Shown here piece by piece: positions 45,396 to 54,080 of a stretch of 64,000 nucleotides of DNA. The stretch is taken from the NCBI GenBank assembly GCA_947504045.1, contig CANNFY010000001.1:124001-188000 (forward strand), read 5' to 3'. Source of the DNA: an uncultured Maribacter sp. (GTDB lineage Bacteria; Bacteroidota; Bacteroidia; Flavobacteriales; Flavobacteriaceae). Both the position numbers and the translations under genes were made by a program. The notes under the pieces were generated by a model. That model was not told the DNA's origin. It saw only the letters and a list, made by a program, of their open reading frames with translations, and did no database searches. The stretch's first letter is position 1, and the number at the start of each line of letters is the position of its first letter.

Positions 45396-47599
45396 TATTC
45401 TTTTTTAAGTGTAAATTGTACTTTTGTACCAGTACCATCTTCCTCTAAATTAGAGATAAACACATCTACTTTATCTTTATGCATCTGGTTTAATATGGCA
45501 ATTCTTTTTTTAATATTTCCCATACCCTTAGACTTTTGCTTTTTCTGGTTTTGTGTTTTTAATTCCGCAGATTTTTTTCTTCCAATACCGTTATCTAAAA
45601 TAGTAATATGTATAACCTCATTAGTAATATACTTTATGTCTATTTTTAAAAATCCTTTTTCTTCTTTGTAGCGTAGTCCATGCCATATGGCATTTTCTAT
45701 ATAAGGTTGTAATAGCATTGGTGGTATTTGAAAAGAAGCTATGTGAATTTTTTCGTCTATAGTTATGGTATAATCAAACTTATCTGGAAAACGAGAGTGT
45801 TCTAATTTTACATACAGCTCTAACAACTCTAATTCTTTAGTTAAGCTAATAAAATCTTCCTCTGAATTTTCTAAAACTGCTCGCATTAAGGTAGAAAAAT
45901 CGCTCAAATATCTATTTGCACTTCTTTCATCGTTTTTAGAAATATAATTATTTACAGAGTTAAGTGCATTAAATATAAAATGCGGATTCATTTGTGTTCT
46001 TAGCGAACGTAATGCCAATAGATTATTTGCTATTTTTTGTTGCTGATTACTTCTATAAAAAAAGAAAGCTGCCAAAGCTGTTAGCATTAATCCTATAATT
46101 AAGGAGTATATAACCCATTTTTGACGTTTATTATTTACTTGATATAGCTGTTGCTCGGTAGAAGCCAAATCGTACTTACTTTGCGACAATTCTCTTTCTT
46201 GTTCTAACCCTGCAATTCTACTTTGTTTAGCAGCCAGCTCTCTATTAAATCTTGCTGCTTGCGAAATTTCTTGCTCTTTACGTACATACAAAGTATCTAC
46301 CACTTTTACATATTCTTGGTAGGTTTCTAATGCTTTACTAAAATCTCCTTTATATTTATAAACTTCAGACAATTTTCTTGTAGCATCTTTTTGCACTACC
46401 AAATCGTCTTCTATATTTGCTTCTACAATACTTTTTTCTAAATATGGTATTGCTTCTTCGTATTTTTTTTGTGCTACATATGCTTTTGCAATTTTATAAT
46501 TTATACGCTGTGAGGTTATAGAGTCTGCAGCAGATTGCCCTGAACCTTCTTTAGCTTTAACTTTTCCAACAACATCTAATTCTCCAAGGCTTTCTTTACG
46601 AAGTTGTATTTCTTCTTCATAGTTATTCTTTTTATTATAAAAATCGGCAACCTTTTCTTTTTCTTGAATAGACCTTTGAGGAGCTTCTTTTTCTGATAAT
46701 TTTAACGAGTTAGAATAAAAACCTTCTGCCTCTACAAGTCTATTATCACTAGAGTAGGCATCTGCAATTTTAGAATTTAAATCTGCCAACTTAGGGGTAA
46801 TTTGGTTTTTATTAGCAACTACCAAACCTTCTTCATAAAAAGATACTGATTGATTAACATTTCCTAACCCCTTATAACTATCCCCTAGCGTTTCATACAA
46901 AGCAACTCTTTGGAATGGTACTAATGTTTTAATTGTTATTAAAGGTTCTAAAATGGTAATTGCCTTTTTGTATTGTTTATTTAAAACATATGCCTTGCCT
47001 AATAAAAGTGTTGTTTTACTAGTTTTGTCTGCTGCTAAAGCATCTAAATAACTAGAAATTGCCAAATCGGTTTGGTTATGTTTTTGGTATACCTCTCCTA
47101 AAAGGGATAACGATTTTGCTAACTCTTGTTTATTTGCTCGTTTGCCAAGACTAGCTATAGATTGTGTAATAAATTCTACACTTTTTGCAATGTCATTTGC
47201 CTTATATTTTTCGGCAGAGTCTAACAATATTTCATGTGTATTTTCTCTACTTTGCCATGAGCTGGCTGTTCTTTTATTAACAGGTTCTTGTAAATACCCT
47301 TCTACTAAAACATCAATACTTTCGTAACTTTTAACAATATAAAATACGGTTTCTATTTCTGGACTGCTAAACGTAATTTCATCTCCTAATGCTACCTTAA
47401 TTTTAAACTGCCCAAAGCTATTTGTAACTGTATACTCTCCTGTATTAGTAGAAACTGAAACATTAGGTATAGGTGTATGTTTTTCTTTACCCTTTACTGA
47501 GCCTTTTATTTCTTTTTTAGAAGTGTTTGTAAAGTCTTGCGCATAAACCCCAAAACTAACCGTAAATAAAAGTAAATATATGTAAATCGCTTTTTGCAT
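45395..47599 (-). CDS. LytS-type sensor histidine kinase with carboxypeptidase-like and TPR sensor domains (734 aa)
   Basis: Signal peptide, then a carboxypeptidase-regulatory-like beta-sandwich (about residues 25-100: IKGSVKGKEKHTPIPNVSVS), TPR repeats over roughly 120-440, a coiled coil, one membrane helix (WVIYSLIIGLMLTALAAFFFY, about 494-514), and a PF06580 kinase core with the phosphohistidine motif LRTQMNPHFIFNALNSV, followed by a GHKL ATPase (QPYIENAIWHG, ILDNGIG, KGMGNIKKRI). The sensor is therefore periplasmic TPR plus an uncommon N-terminal sandwich. Signal unknown. Confidence 0.92.
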   Translation of the reverse strand: MQKAIYIYLLLFTVSFGVYAQDFTNTSKKEIKGSVKGKEKHTPIPNVSVSTNTGEYTVTNSFGQFKIKVALGDEITFSSPEIETVFYIVKSYESIDVLVEGYLQEPVNKRTASSWQSRENTHEILLDSAEKYKANDIAKSVEFITQSIASLGKRANKQELAKSLSLLGEVYQKHNQTDLAISSYLDALAADKTSKTTLLLGKAYVLNKQYKKAITILEPLITIKTLVPFQRVALYETLGDSYKGLGNVNQSVSFYEEGLVVANKNQITPKLADLNSKIADAYSSDNRLVEAEGFYSNSLKLSEKEAPQRSIQEKEKVADFYNKKNNYEEEIQLRKESLGELDVVGKVKAKEGSGQSAADSITSQRINYKIAKAYVAQKKYEEAIPYLEKSIVEANIEDDLVVQKDATRKLSEVYKYKGDFSKALETYQEYVKVVDTLYVRKEQEISQAARFNRELAAKQSRIAGLEQERELSQSKYDLASTEQQLYQVNNKRQKWVIYSLIIGLMLTALAAFFFYRSNQQQKIANNLLALRSLRTQMNPHFIFNALNSVNNYISKNDERSANRYLSDFSTLMRAVLENSEEDFISLTKELELLELYVKLEHSRFPDKFDYTITIDEKIHIASFQIPPMLLQPYIENAIWHGLRYKEEKGFLKIDIKYITNEVIHITILDNGIGRKKSAELKTQNQKKQKSKGMGNIKKRIAILNQMHKDKVDVFISNLEEDGTGTKVQFTLKKE

Positions 47600-47774
47600 A
47601 TTTTTTATATAACAACGTAAACTTAGCAGATTTATCTGGCATTAAAAAATAGACTCTCCAGTCAACTCGTCTTTAAAAACTGCTTTTTTATGGCTTTACA
47701 AAGTAAAAGTGTTCTCTTACTAACTAAAAAGGCGGTTTCCCTCATTCTTCATTTTTTAAAAAAAATGTTACACA

Positions 47775-47782
47775 TAGTTTTG
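47775..47782 (+). promoter_or_regulatory. -7 element for the DUF4349/VWA genes
   Basis: TAGTTTTG, exact TAnnTTTG, 22 bp before the ATG at 47805, in the 205-bp gap divergent from the sensor kinase. Confidence 0.5.
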
Positions 47783-47804
47783 ACGTAATATAAACACCTA
47801 AAAA

Positions 47805-48653
47805 ATGAATACAAACACGAAACGTCTAATTAAAAAATATACACTGTTTTTTATTACCAGCTTTATCTGTCTATTTATAATACGATTTATATACAGCTAT
47901 AACCATAAAGAAAGTAATGTTTTATTTACTCCTCAAGTAATATCAGAAACCATTTGGGATGTTAGAAAAAATTATGCCTCAAAAAAGCATGAAATTTTAT
48001 CGCATACGAATTCTGTTTCGCAAACCAGAATAGATCAGAAGTATGAAAAAATAGCTAAAATTAATTCTGGAACAGCTGATTTTAAAACCGATGAAAAATT
48101 AATTAGAAACCAAATTACTACCTATAACGCACTAATACAGTACGAAAACAAAAGTGGCAATGCTGGCAATAGAAATTTAAACTTTTCTATTGGTGTTCCT
48201 CCAGAAAATTTTGACAACATGTATCAGAGCCTTATAAAAATTGGTGTTGTAGCTGCTAAACAAATTACAAAAACGGATAAAACAAACGAATATAAAGAGC
48301 TAAATGCTAAAAAATTATCCTTAGAAAAAATTAGAACCGCCTTATTACAATTAAAAGAAAAAGGTGGCAGAATTGATGAATTTATGCAACTAGAAAATAG
48401 AATTTTAGAGATCGAACAACAACTACAAGATTTAGGTGTAAGCTTAGGAAATTTTGATGATGAAAATGAATTTTGCACCATACAAATAACACTAGTTGAA
48501 GGTAAAAATAGAAACTCTTCCACTACAACTAAAATTTTGTCTGCCTTAGAGTGGACCCTTGAAACTTATATAAAAATAATGGCTGCTTTATTCTTTTTAG
48601 CACTTTTTGCTTATTTAGTTAGCCTAACTATTACAAAGCTTAAATCATCTTAA
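47805..48653 (+). CDS. DUF4349-like membrane protein (282 aa)
   Basis: An N-terminal membrane helix (YTLFFITSFICLFIIRFIY), an extracytoplasmic domain with FSIGVPPENFDNMYQSLIKIG (the DUF4349 hallmark), a coiled coil (about residues 160-215: AKKLSLEKIRTALLQLKEKG, ENRILEIEQQLQDLG), and a C-terminal membrane helix (IMAALFFLALFAYLVSLTI). 282 aa, usual for DUF4349. The family is widespread but without a defined job. It precedes the VWA lipoprotein by 35 bp, and the pair is divergent from the two-component system. Confidence 0.82.
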   Translation: MNTNTKRLIKKYTLFFITSFICLFIIRFIYSYNHKESNVLFTPQVISETIWDVRKNYASKKHEILSHTNSVSQTRIDQKYEKIAKINSGTADFKTDEKLIRNQITTYNALIQYENKSGNAGNRNLNFSIGVPPENFDNMYQSLIKIGVVAAKQITKTDKTNEYKELNAKKLSLEKIRTALLQLKEKGGRIDEFMQLENRILEIEQQLQDLGVSLGNFDDENEFCTIQITLVEGKNRNSSTTTKILSALEWTLETYIKIMAALFFLALFAYLVSLTITKLKSS

Positions 48654-48688
48654 AAATTTATAAAAAAATAATTCTAAAAAATAAGAAA

Positions 48689-49858
48689 ATGAAAAAAGCA
48701 AACTCTATTCTTAGTCTTGTAATTATGGCATTTATTTGCTCTGCAACTTTTGGTTGCGAACCAAATAAAAAAACAAAAACTATTTACGCTCAAGCACTAA
48801 CTGAAAAACCCATTGCAAACAATACCGTTAAAATTGCTTTATTACTAGACACAAGCAATAGTATGGATGGTTTAATAAACCAAGCAAAAGCACAATTATG
48901 GGATATTGTAAATAAATTTACACATGCAAAATGTGGTACTAATGCTAAACCTAATTTACAAATTGCATTATACCAATATGGAAACGATGCCCTTTCTTCT
49001 AAAGAAGGATATATACAACAGGTACTAGGTTTTAGTAGCGATTTAGACGAAATTTCTGAAAAGCTATTTTCGCTTACCACTAATGGTGGTGAAGAGTATT
49101 GTGGCGAAGTAATACAAACCTCTTTAAAACAATTAGAGTGGGGCTCTAACAAAGACAATTTAAAATTAATTTTTATTGCAGGTAACGAACCTTTTACGCA
49201 AGGAAAACTACATTATGAAGATGCTACTACCAATGCAAAAGAAAAAGATGTAATTGTAAATACCATTTTCTGCGGAAACTACGAACAAGGTATACAAAGC
49301 AAATGGAAAAAAGGCGCTACCCTTACTGGTGGAGAATATATTGCAATTGATCACAATAGAAAAGTAGTACATATAGATACTCCTTATGATGAAGTAATTA
49401 TAAAACTTAATTCTAAATTAAACACTACTTATATTTCTTACGGTTCTCTTGGCGCATCCAAACAAAAAATGCAAAGTATACAGGATAGTAATGCCATGGA
49501 AATGGAAGAAGCCGTAGCAGTAAAACGAGCTGTAAGTAAAAGCTCTAGGCTTTACAACAATAAAAAATGGGATTTAGTAGATGCTGCAGATGATGCCTCT
49601 TTTGAAGTTTCTAAAATTAACAAGGAAGATTTACCCGCAGAGTTACAAGAAAAAACTACTTCAGAAATTAAACAATATATAAAGCAAAAGAAAACAGAGC
49701 GATTAAAAATTCAGAAAGAAATACAGGAATTAAATAAAAAAAGAACTGCATATATTGCTGCCAATCAAAAAGAAAATGCACAAGGAGAATTAGAAAACGC
49801 TATGTTAAAAGCTATAAAAAAGCAAGCCGCTTCTAAAAATTACAAATGGGATAAATAA
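48689..49858 (+). CDS. von Willebrand factor A domain lipoprotein (389 aa)
   Basis: Signal peptide with lipobox ATFGC (C23), so lipid-anchored. The VWA domain (about residues 48-250) starts KIALLLDTSNSMDGLINQAK with an intact MIDAS DTSNS; other features are ALYQYGND and an LTTNGGEEYCGE loop. Residues from about 320 form a Lys/Glu/Gln-rich coiled coil. VWA lipoproteins bind metal-dependent protein partners. The adjacent DUF4349 protein is the obvious candidate. A terminator follows. Confidence 0.88.
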   Translation: MKKANSILSLVIMAFICSATFGCEPNKKTKTIYAQALTEKPIANNTVKIALLLDTSNSMDGLINQAKAQLWDIVNKFTHAKCGTNAKPNLQIALYQYGNDALSSKEGYIQQVLGFSSDLDEISEKLFSLTTNGGEEYCGEVIQTSLKQLEWGSNKDNLKLIFIAGNEPFTQGKLHYEDATTNAKEKDVIVNTIFCGNYEQGIQSKWKKGATLTGGEYIAIDHNRKVVHIDTPYDEVIIKLNSKLNTTYISYGSLGASKQKMQSIQDSNAMEMEEAVAVKRAVSKSSRLYNNKKWDLVDAADDASFEVSKINKEDLPAELQEKTTSEIKQYIKQKKTERLKIQKEIQELNKKRTAYIAANQKENAQGELENAMLKAIKKQAASKNYKWDK

Positions 49859-49879
49859 AATTAGTAGATAAATATATTA

Positions 49880-49920
49880 GTGTGTTTATTCTTAAACAGG
49901 AATAAACACACCCTTTTTTA
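49880..49920 (+). terminator. terminator after the VWA gene
   Basis: The perfect 12-bp stem GTGTGTTTATTC (49880-49891) pairs with GAATAAACACAC (49900-49911), followed by CCTTTTTTA. Confidence 0.85.
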
Positions 49921-50916
49921 TTGTGCTGCTGGGCAATAACAATCGTATTTACGCTCTTTTTGTCCAAAATCGTAACCAACTGTTATCTGATGAAAACCAC
50001 CATTATCAAAACGAATATCTCCCATCTGATAAGAGTAATTGTACGATACTAGAAAGTTCTTAATATTAGCACCAATAATTGGAGTTATTAACTGTAGTCT
50101 TTGTTCTCCGAAAGTTCCGTTAGATTGAAATTGAGCACCATCAAAACTTCTACGGTAAGAAACCCCAGCCCAAAGTCTACCAAAATCTACATCGCGGTAT
50201 ACCTTAGCATTTATATCTAATGTTTTCTCTCTTGTATATTCCGTAAGCTGAAATAAAACCGAAGGTTCTAATTGCCATTCATTTCTTCCAAAAAAGTGTC
50301 CTGCAGAAATTAAATATCTTCTTAAATTATCTATTTCAATAGCAGAATACAAGTCTCTTCCGCTACTTCCCAGTGCATTTGTTATTGCAGCATGAGCATA
50401 AAATTCTCTAAAATTATAAGACATGCCAAAATCTACATTAAAGTAACCTACGCTATTATTGGTTCCTGTAATGGCTGGATCAGGAAATACACTTCTAAAC
50501 TCAGATTCATCTAAATTACTTTGTAAATACCCAACACTTAACCCAAATGATAATTGATTTAAAGATCTAATATCTTCACCGCCCATTCGTAAATGATGCG
50601 CATAAGTAGCTTTAAAACCGGTTTGAGAATGATAGCCATTAGCATCGTTATGAAATATGATTCCTACACCACTATCGCTATCTGCAATTCTAAAATTTGC
50701 GTTTAAAGTTTGTAAACTTGGAGCTTCATCTACATTAAACCATTGTTTTCTTATAGTTCCACGCACTTTACCACCCTCGCTTATACCAGCCATAGAAGGA
50801 AAAACCAAATAGTAATTATCCGATAAATAATCAAAATATACAGGAATACCTTCTTGCGCGTATGAATTAAAACTTAGTGCAAAAAAAGATATAAGAAGAA
50901 AAGTTAAATTTTTCAT
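49918..50916 (-). CDS. PorP/SprF family T9SS membrane protein, second copy (332 aa)
   Basis: Signal peptide (ending SFNSYAQEG), then a barrel with family marks: YFDYLSDNYYLVFPSMAGI, GTIRKQWFNVDEAPSLQTLN, and late strands such as FLVSYNYSYQMGD. It lacks the OmpA and adhesin partners that accompany the copy at 38.7 kb, so its secreted client lies elsewhere or is lost. The C-terminus KYDCYCPAAQ carries a CxC pair after the last strand, which is unusual. Confidence 0.9.
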   Translation of the reverse strand: MKNLTFLLISFFALSFNSYAQEGIPVYFDYLSDNYYLVFPSMAGISEGGKVRGTIRKQWFNVDEAPSLQTLNANFRIADSDSGVGIIFHNDANGYHSQTGFKATYAHHLRMGGEDIRSLNQLSFGLSVGYLQSNLDESEFRSVFPDPAITGTNNSVGYFNVDFGMSYNFREFYAHAAITNALGSSGRDLYSAIEIDNLRRYLISAGHFFGRNEWQLEPSVLFQLTEYTREKTLDINAKVYRDVDFGRLWAGVSYRRSFDGAQFQSNGTFGEQRLQLITPIIGANIKNFLVSYNYSYQMGDIRFDNGGFHQITVGYDFGQKERKYDCYCPAAQ

Positions 50917-51014
50917 TTAAAATTAGGGCTAATAGGCTATTAAATCTTCTAAACATAAATTATAACGTGGCAAACACAACTATAGTATAAAAGCATTAAC
51001 TAAGAATTACTTTG

Positions 51015-51022
51015 TATTTTTG
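51015..51022 (+). promoter_or_regulatory. -7 element for the NifU-type gene
   Basis: TATTTTTG, exact TAnnTTTG, 16 bp before the ATG at 51039. Confidence 0.55.
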
Positions 51023-51038
51023 TAAAAAAATTAGATTC

Positions 51039-51941
51039 ATGAAGGAGTATACAATAACGGTTGTTTCTACAAACAATCCTAATATATTAAAATTTGAGAC
51101 AAATCATTTACTAACTAGTCATTCTAATTTTGAATATAAGAATATTGATGAGGCTAAAAACTCTCCTTTAGCACAGCAATTATTTTATCTTCCATTTATT
51201 AAAACAGTATATATTTCTGGTAATTTTATTGGATTAGAACGTTATGATATTGTTTCTTGGGACGACGTTAAAGATGAAGTTGCCCAACAATTGGTAGAGT
51301 ATTTAAATTCTGGCGAACCAGTTGTAATAGAAGAAAACACAGGAAAACCTGTTGCAGTAACCGTATATGCCGAGGTTACTCCAAACCCTACCACCATGAA
51401 ATTTGTGGCAAGTAGAAAAATTGTTGCTACTGCTTTTGAGTTTAAAAATATTGATGAGGCAAAAGATTCTCCTTTAGCACTAGAATTATTTCAACTTCCT
51501 TTTGTAAAACAAGTTTTTATTGATGAAAATTATGTGTCTGTTTCTAAGTATGATGTTGCTGAATGGGAAGATATTACTATGTCTTTAAGAGAACTTATTA
51601 GAGAATTTATTGCTGCGGGTAATCAAGTAGTTTTAGACACTATAGAGCAACAAACAAAAGTTTCTGCTCCTATTGAGGTTGAAAAAGCCGTAAATTTAGA
51701 TGACACCTCTAAACAAATTGTAGATATTTTAGAAGAATATGTAAAACCTGCAGTTGCTAGTGATGGTGGTAATATTTTATTTCAGTCTTATGATGAAGAA
51801 ACCAAAACTGTAAATGTAATTTTACAAGGTGCTTGTAGCGGCTGTCCTTCTTCTACTTTTACACTAAAAAATGGCATAGAAACTATGCTAAAAAATATGA
51901 TGGGAGATAAAATAAACGAAGTAATTGCTGTTAATGGCTAA
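51039..51941 (+). CDS. NifU-family Fe-S scaffold/carrier with duplicated N-terminal Nfu_N domain (300 aa)
   Basis: Two Nfu_N domains in tandem (about residues 1-95 and 105-200), each with NPNxxKF or NPTTMKF, then FEYKNIDEAKNSPLAQQLF or FEFKNIDEAKDSPLALELF. The C-terminal NifU domain (about 225-300) has CSGCPSS, whose cysteine pair binds a 4Fe-4S cluster between two subunits. Such Nfu proteins deliver clusters to apo-enzymes. Start from the family pattern. No suf or isc genes adjoin it. Confidence 0.93.
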   Translation: MKEYTITVVSTNNPNILKFETNHLLTSHSNFEYKNIDEAKNSPLAQQLFYLPFIKTVYISGNFIGLERYDIVSWDDVKDEVAQQLVEYLNSGEPVVIEENTGKPVAVTVYAEVTPNPTTMKFVASRKIVATAFEFKNIDEAKDSPLALELFQLPFVKQVFIDENYVSVSKYDVAEWEDITMSLRELIREFIAAGNQVVLDTIEQQTKVSAPIEVEKAVNLDDTSKQIVDILEEYVKPAVASDGGNILFQSYDEETKTVNVILQGACSGCPSSTFTLKNGIETMLKNMMGDKINEVIAVNG

Positions 51942-51962
51942 TTAGTTTACCCTAAAACCATA

Positions 51963-51993
51963 TAAAAAAAGCGCCCAAAAAGGCGCTTTTTTT
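51963..51993. terminator. bidirectional terminator between NifU-type gene and tsaB
   Basis: A run, stem AAGCGCC (51969-51975) with GGCGCTT (51982-51988), loop CAAAAA, T run. The T run joins the tsaB stop codon. Confidence 0.88.
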
Positions 51994-52672
51994 ATGCTTT
52001 TTTCTTTTTCTGCATTAAAACAAAGTCTTTTAAATAATATGGTTCAAAATATGCCACATCTTCAAATTCTTTGTTTTGGTATTTTTTAAAAGACAGTTTT
52101 GCCATTTCTTTTGCGGATGGCACAACACCTGTATTAAATATAAAATTGGGGTGTGTTAAAGTTTCTTTACATTTTTCTGCTCCGTTACCAGCTATTACTA
52201 CTTTTCCTTTTTTAGCAAACTCTAAAAAAGAATTTTCATTTATAATTTCTGCCTGCGTTTCTCTAATTTCTGTATACGAAGCATCAAAAACAGTAGAATA
52301 TACCTCCATTCTTCTTGCATCTAGTACTGGAACTACAACTGTATTTTCTTGCAAAGAAACCTGGTGAGCCATACTCTCTAAAGTTGGTATAGAAATTAAA
52401 GGTATGTCTAACGAAAAACACAAACCTTTTGCTGCCGATACTCCAATACGCAAACCTGTATAAGAACCAGGGCCTTTACTAACAGCAATTGCGTTTATAT
52501 TATTAATGGATAAAGAAGCCTCCTTTAATGCATCTTCTATAAATACATGCAACTGTTCTGCATGCGAGTAGTTAGAAGAATTATGCTCTTTTAAATAAAT
52601 AACCTTTCCGTCTTTTGCTACACTAACCGAACAGTTAGTTGTTGCCGTTTCTAAATTTAATACTATTGCCAT
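51992..52672 (-). CDS. tsaB: tRNA threonylcarbamoyladenosine biosynthesis protein TsaB
   Basis: ASKHA-fold partner of TsaD in making t6A37 on ANN-decoding tRNAs. Starts IVLNLETATTNCSVSVAKDG, with SKGPGSYTGLRIGVSAAKGL as the family signature, then VVPVLDARRMEVY. The C-terminus ends MQKKKKA. 226 aa. A TATATTTG element lies 8 bp before the ATG, so the leader is very short. TolC lies 18 bp upstream on the same strand, but it has its own terminator-free 3' end, so read-through is possible. Confidence 0.95.
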   Translation of the reverse strand: MAIVLNLETATTNCSVSVAKDGKVIYLKEHNSSNYSHAEQLHVFIEDALKEASLSINNINAIAVSKGPGSYTGLRIGVSAAKGLCFSLDIPLISIPTLESMAHQVSLQENTVVVPVLDARRMEVYSTVFDASYTEIRETQAEIINENSFLEFAKKGKVVIAGNGAEKCKETLTHPNFIFNTGVVPSAKEMAKLSFKKYQNKEFEDVAYFEPYYLKDFVLMQKKKKA

Positions 52673-52680
52673 AATGGCTA

Positions 52681-52688
52681 CAAATATA
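52681..52688 (-). promoter_or_regulatory. -7 element close to the tsaB start
   Basis: TATATTTG on the minus strand, exact TAnnTTTG, ending 8 bp before the tsaB ATG. If used, the mRNA leader would be about 5 nt. Confidence 0.4.
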
Positions 52689-52690
52689 GT

Positions 52691-54040
52691 TTAGTTTAAG
52701 ACAATTGGAATACCAAAATAGAATTCTAATATTTTTAATCTAAAAATATAATCATATTTAGTTCGTACAACATCGGCCTCTGCATTATCTACTCTAGATT
52801 GTGCCTGGCTAAAATCAAAAGCATTCATTAAACCAACATCAAAACGCTCTTTAGAATAGTTATATGCTAATCTTCTTGCTTCTAATGTTTTTTCTGCTGC
52901 TTCGTATGCTTTTCTAAATGTAGTAACATCTACATATGCTTGTTGAATATTAGACTCTAAATTTAATTTATCTTGCTCTAATTGTAGTTTACTTTTTTCT
53001 AATGAAATAGCAGCTCTTTTAATGTTATTTTTAACGCTAAAACCATTAAATACAGGTATATTTAATTGAGCTCCATACGAAATACCATCAAAAATCCATA
53101 ATTGATCTGTTAAACTTGGTGTATATGGCATATTATTAGAATCTGCCAATAGAGTAACATCAGAATACCTAGAACCATAGTTAACAAAACCTGACAAAGT
53201 AGGATACAAAGCTCCTTTTGCTATTTTTAAGTCTTTTTCAGAAATTTCCACATTAGATTCTGAAAACTTAATATCGCTTCTGTAAGTAAGTGCTTTTTCA
53301 TAAATATCCTTAGCCGAATTGTCTAAAATTGTAGAAGGTGGTATAGCAAAAGAATCGTCTACAACGTCAAAATTTTCATAGTCTGTAATTTGTAATAATT
53401 GCGATAAGTTAATTCTAGATATTAAAACTAAACTTTCTCCATTTACAATTTGTTGTTCCTGATTTGCTGCTGTAGCTTCTATTTCTAACAAATCTCCTCT
53501 AGGCACAACTCCAGATTCTACTAATTCTTTTGTTCTTTTTAAATCTTGTTCCGTTACTGCATACTGTGCTTGTGCTACCTTTAAAGTTTCTTTATTAGAT
53601 AATACTTGTAAATAGGCATTAGCTACATTTAAGCGAATATCGTCCTTTAAATCCTCTAATCTATACTGGCTAGCTATTGCACTTAATTTTGCTCTATTTA
53701 GCATGTTATAGTTTTGCAAACCATTAAACAACATAATATTAGAACTTAAACTTGCATTTAAATTAAAGCTTGTGCTATTTGTTGGGGCATTATTGGTTGG
53801 ATTAATTGAAAAACCTGTGTTGCTAGACATAGTGCTAGAACCATTTAAATTTGGCAATAGATCTCCAAAAGCATCAGACTCATCTAATTTTGTGTTTTCT
53901 AAATCTAACTCATACTGTTCTATAGATAAGTTATTTTCAACTGCATAAGCAACACACTCTTCTAAAGTCCATTTTTTCTTTTGTGCAGATGCAATACTTA
54001 CTATTAAAATAAGTAATAGCGTAGTTAATTTACACTTCAT
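52691..54040 (-). CDS. TolC-family outer membrane efflux protein (449 aa)
   Basis: Outer-membrane channel of a tripartite exporter. Signal peptide (LLILIVSIASAQ), then two OEP repeats with the usual WTLEECVAYAVENNLSIEQ start, NVANAYLQVLSNKETL, and QLNIPVFNGFSVKNNI at the start of the second repeat. ATG 54040 gives the signal peptide; an ATG 72 bp upstream would overlap the adaptor gene. Last gene of the five-gene exporter operon. Substrate unknown. Confidence 0.94.
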   Translation of the reverse strand: MKCKLTTLLLILIVSIASAQKKKWTLEECVAYAVENNLSIEQYELDLENTKLDESDAFGDLLPNLNGSSTMSSNTGFSINPTNNAPTNSTSFNLNASLSSNIMLFNGLQNYNMLNRAKLSAIASQYRLEDLKDDIRLNVANAYLQVLSNKETLKVAQAQYAVTEQDLKRTKELVESGVVPRGDLLEIEATAANQEQQIVNGESLVLISRINLSQLLQITDYENFDVVDDSFAIPPSTILDNSAKDIYEKALTYRSDIKFSESNVEISEKDLKIAKGALYPTLSGFVNYGSRYSDVTLLADSNNMPYTPSLTDQLWIFDGISYGAQLNIPVFNGFSVKNNIKRAAISLEKSKLQLEQDKLNLESNIQQAYVDVTTFRKAYEAAEKTLEARRLAYNYSKERFDVGLMNAFDFSQAQSRVDNAEADVVRTKYDYIFRLKILEFYFGIPIVLN

Positions 54041-54080
54041 TTTTGATTGTTTTTTGATTGTTCCTCTATGAATTATCTTG

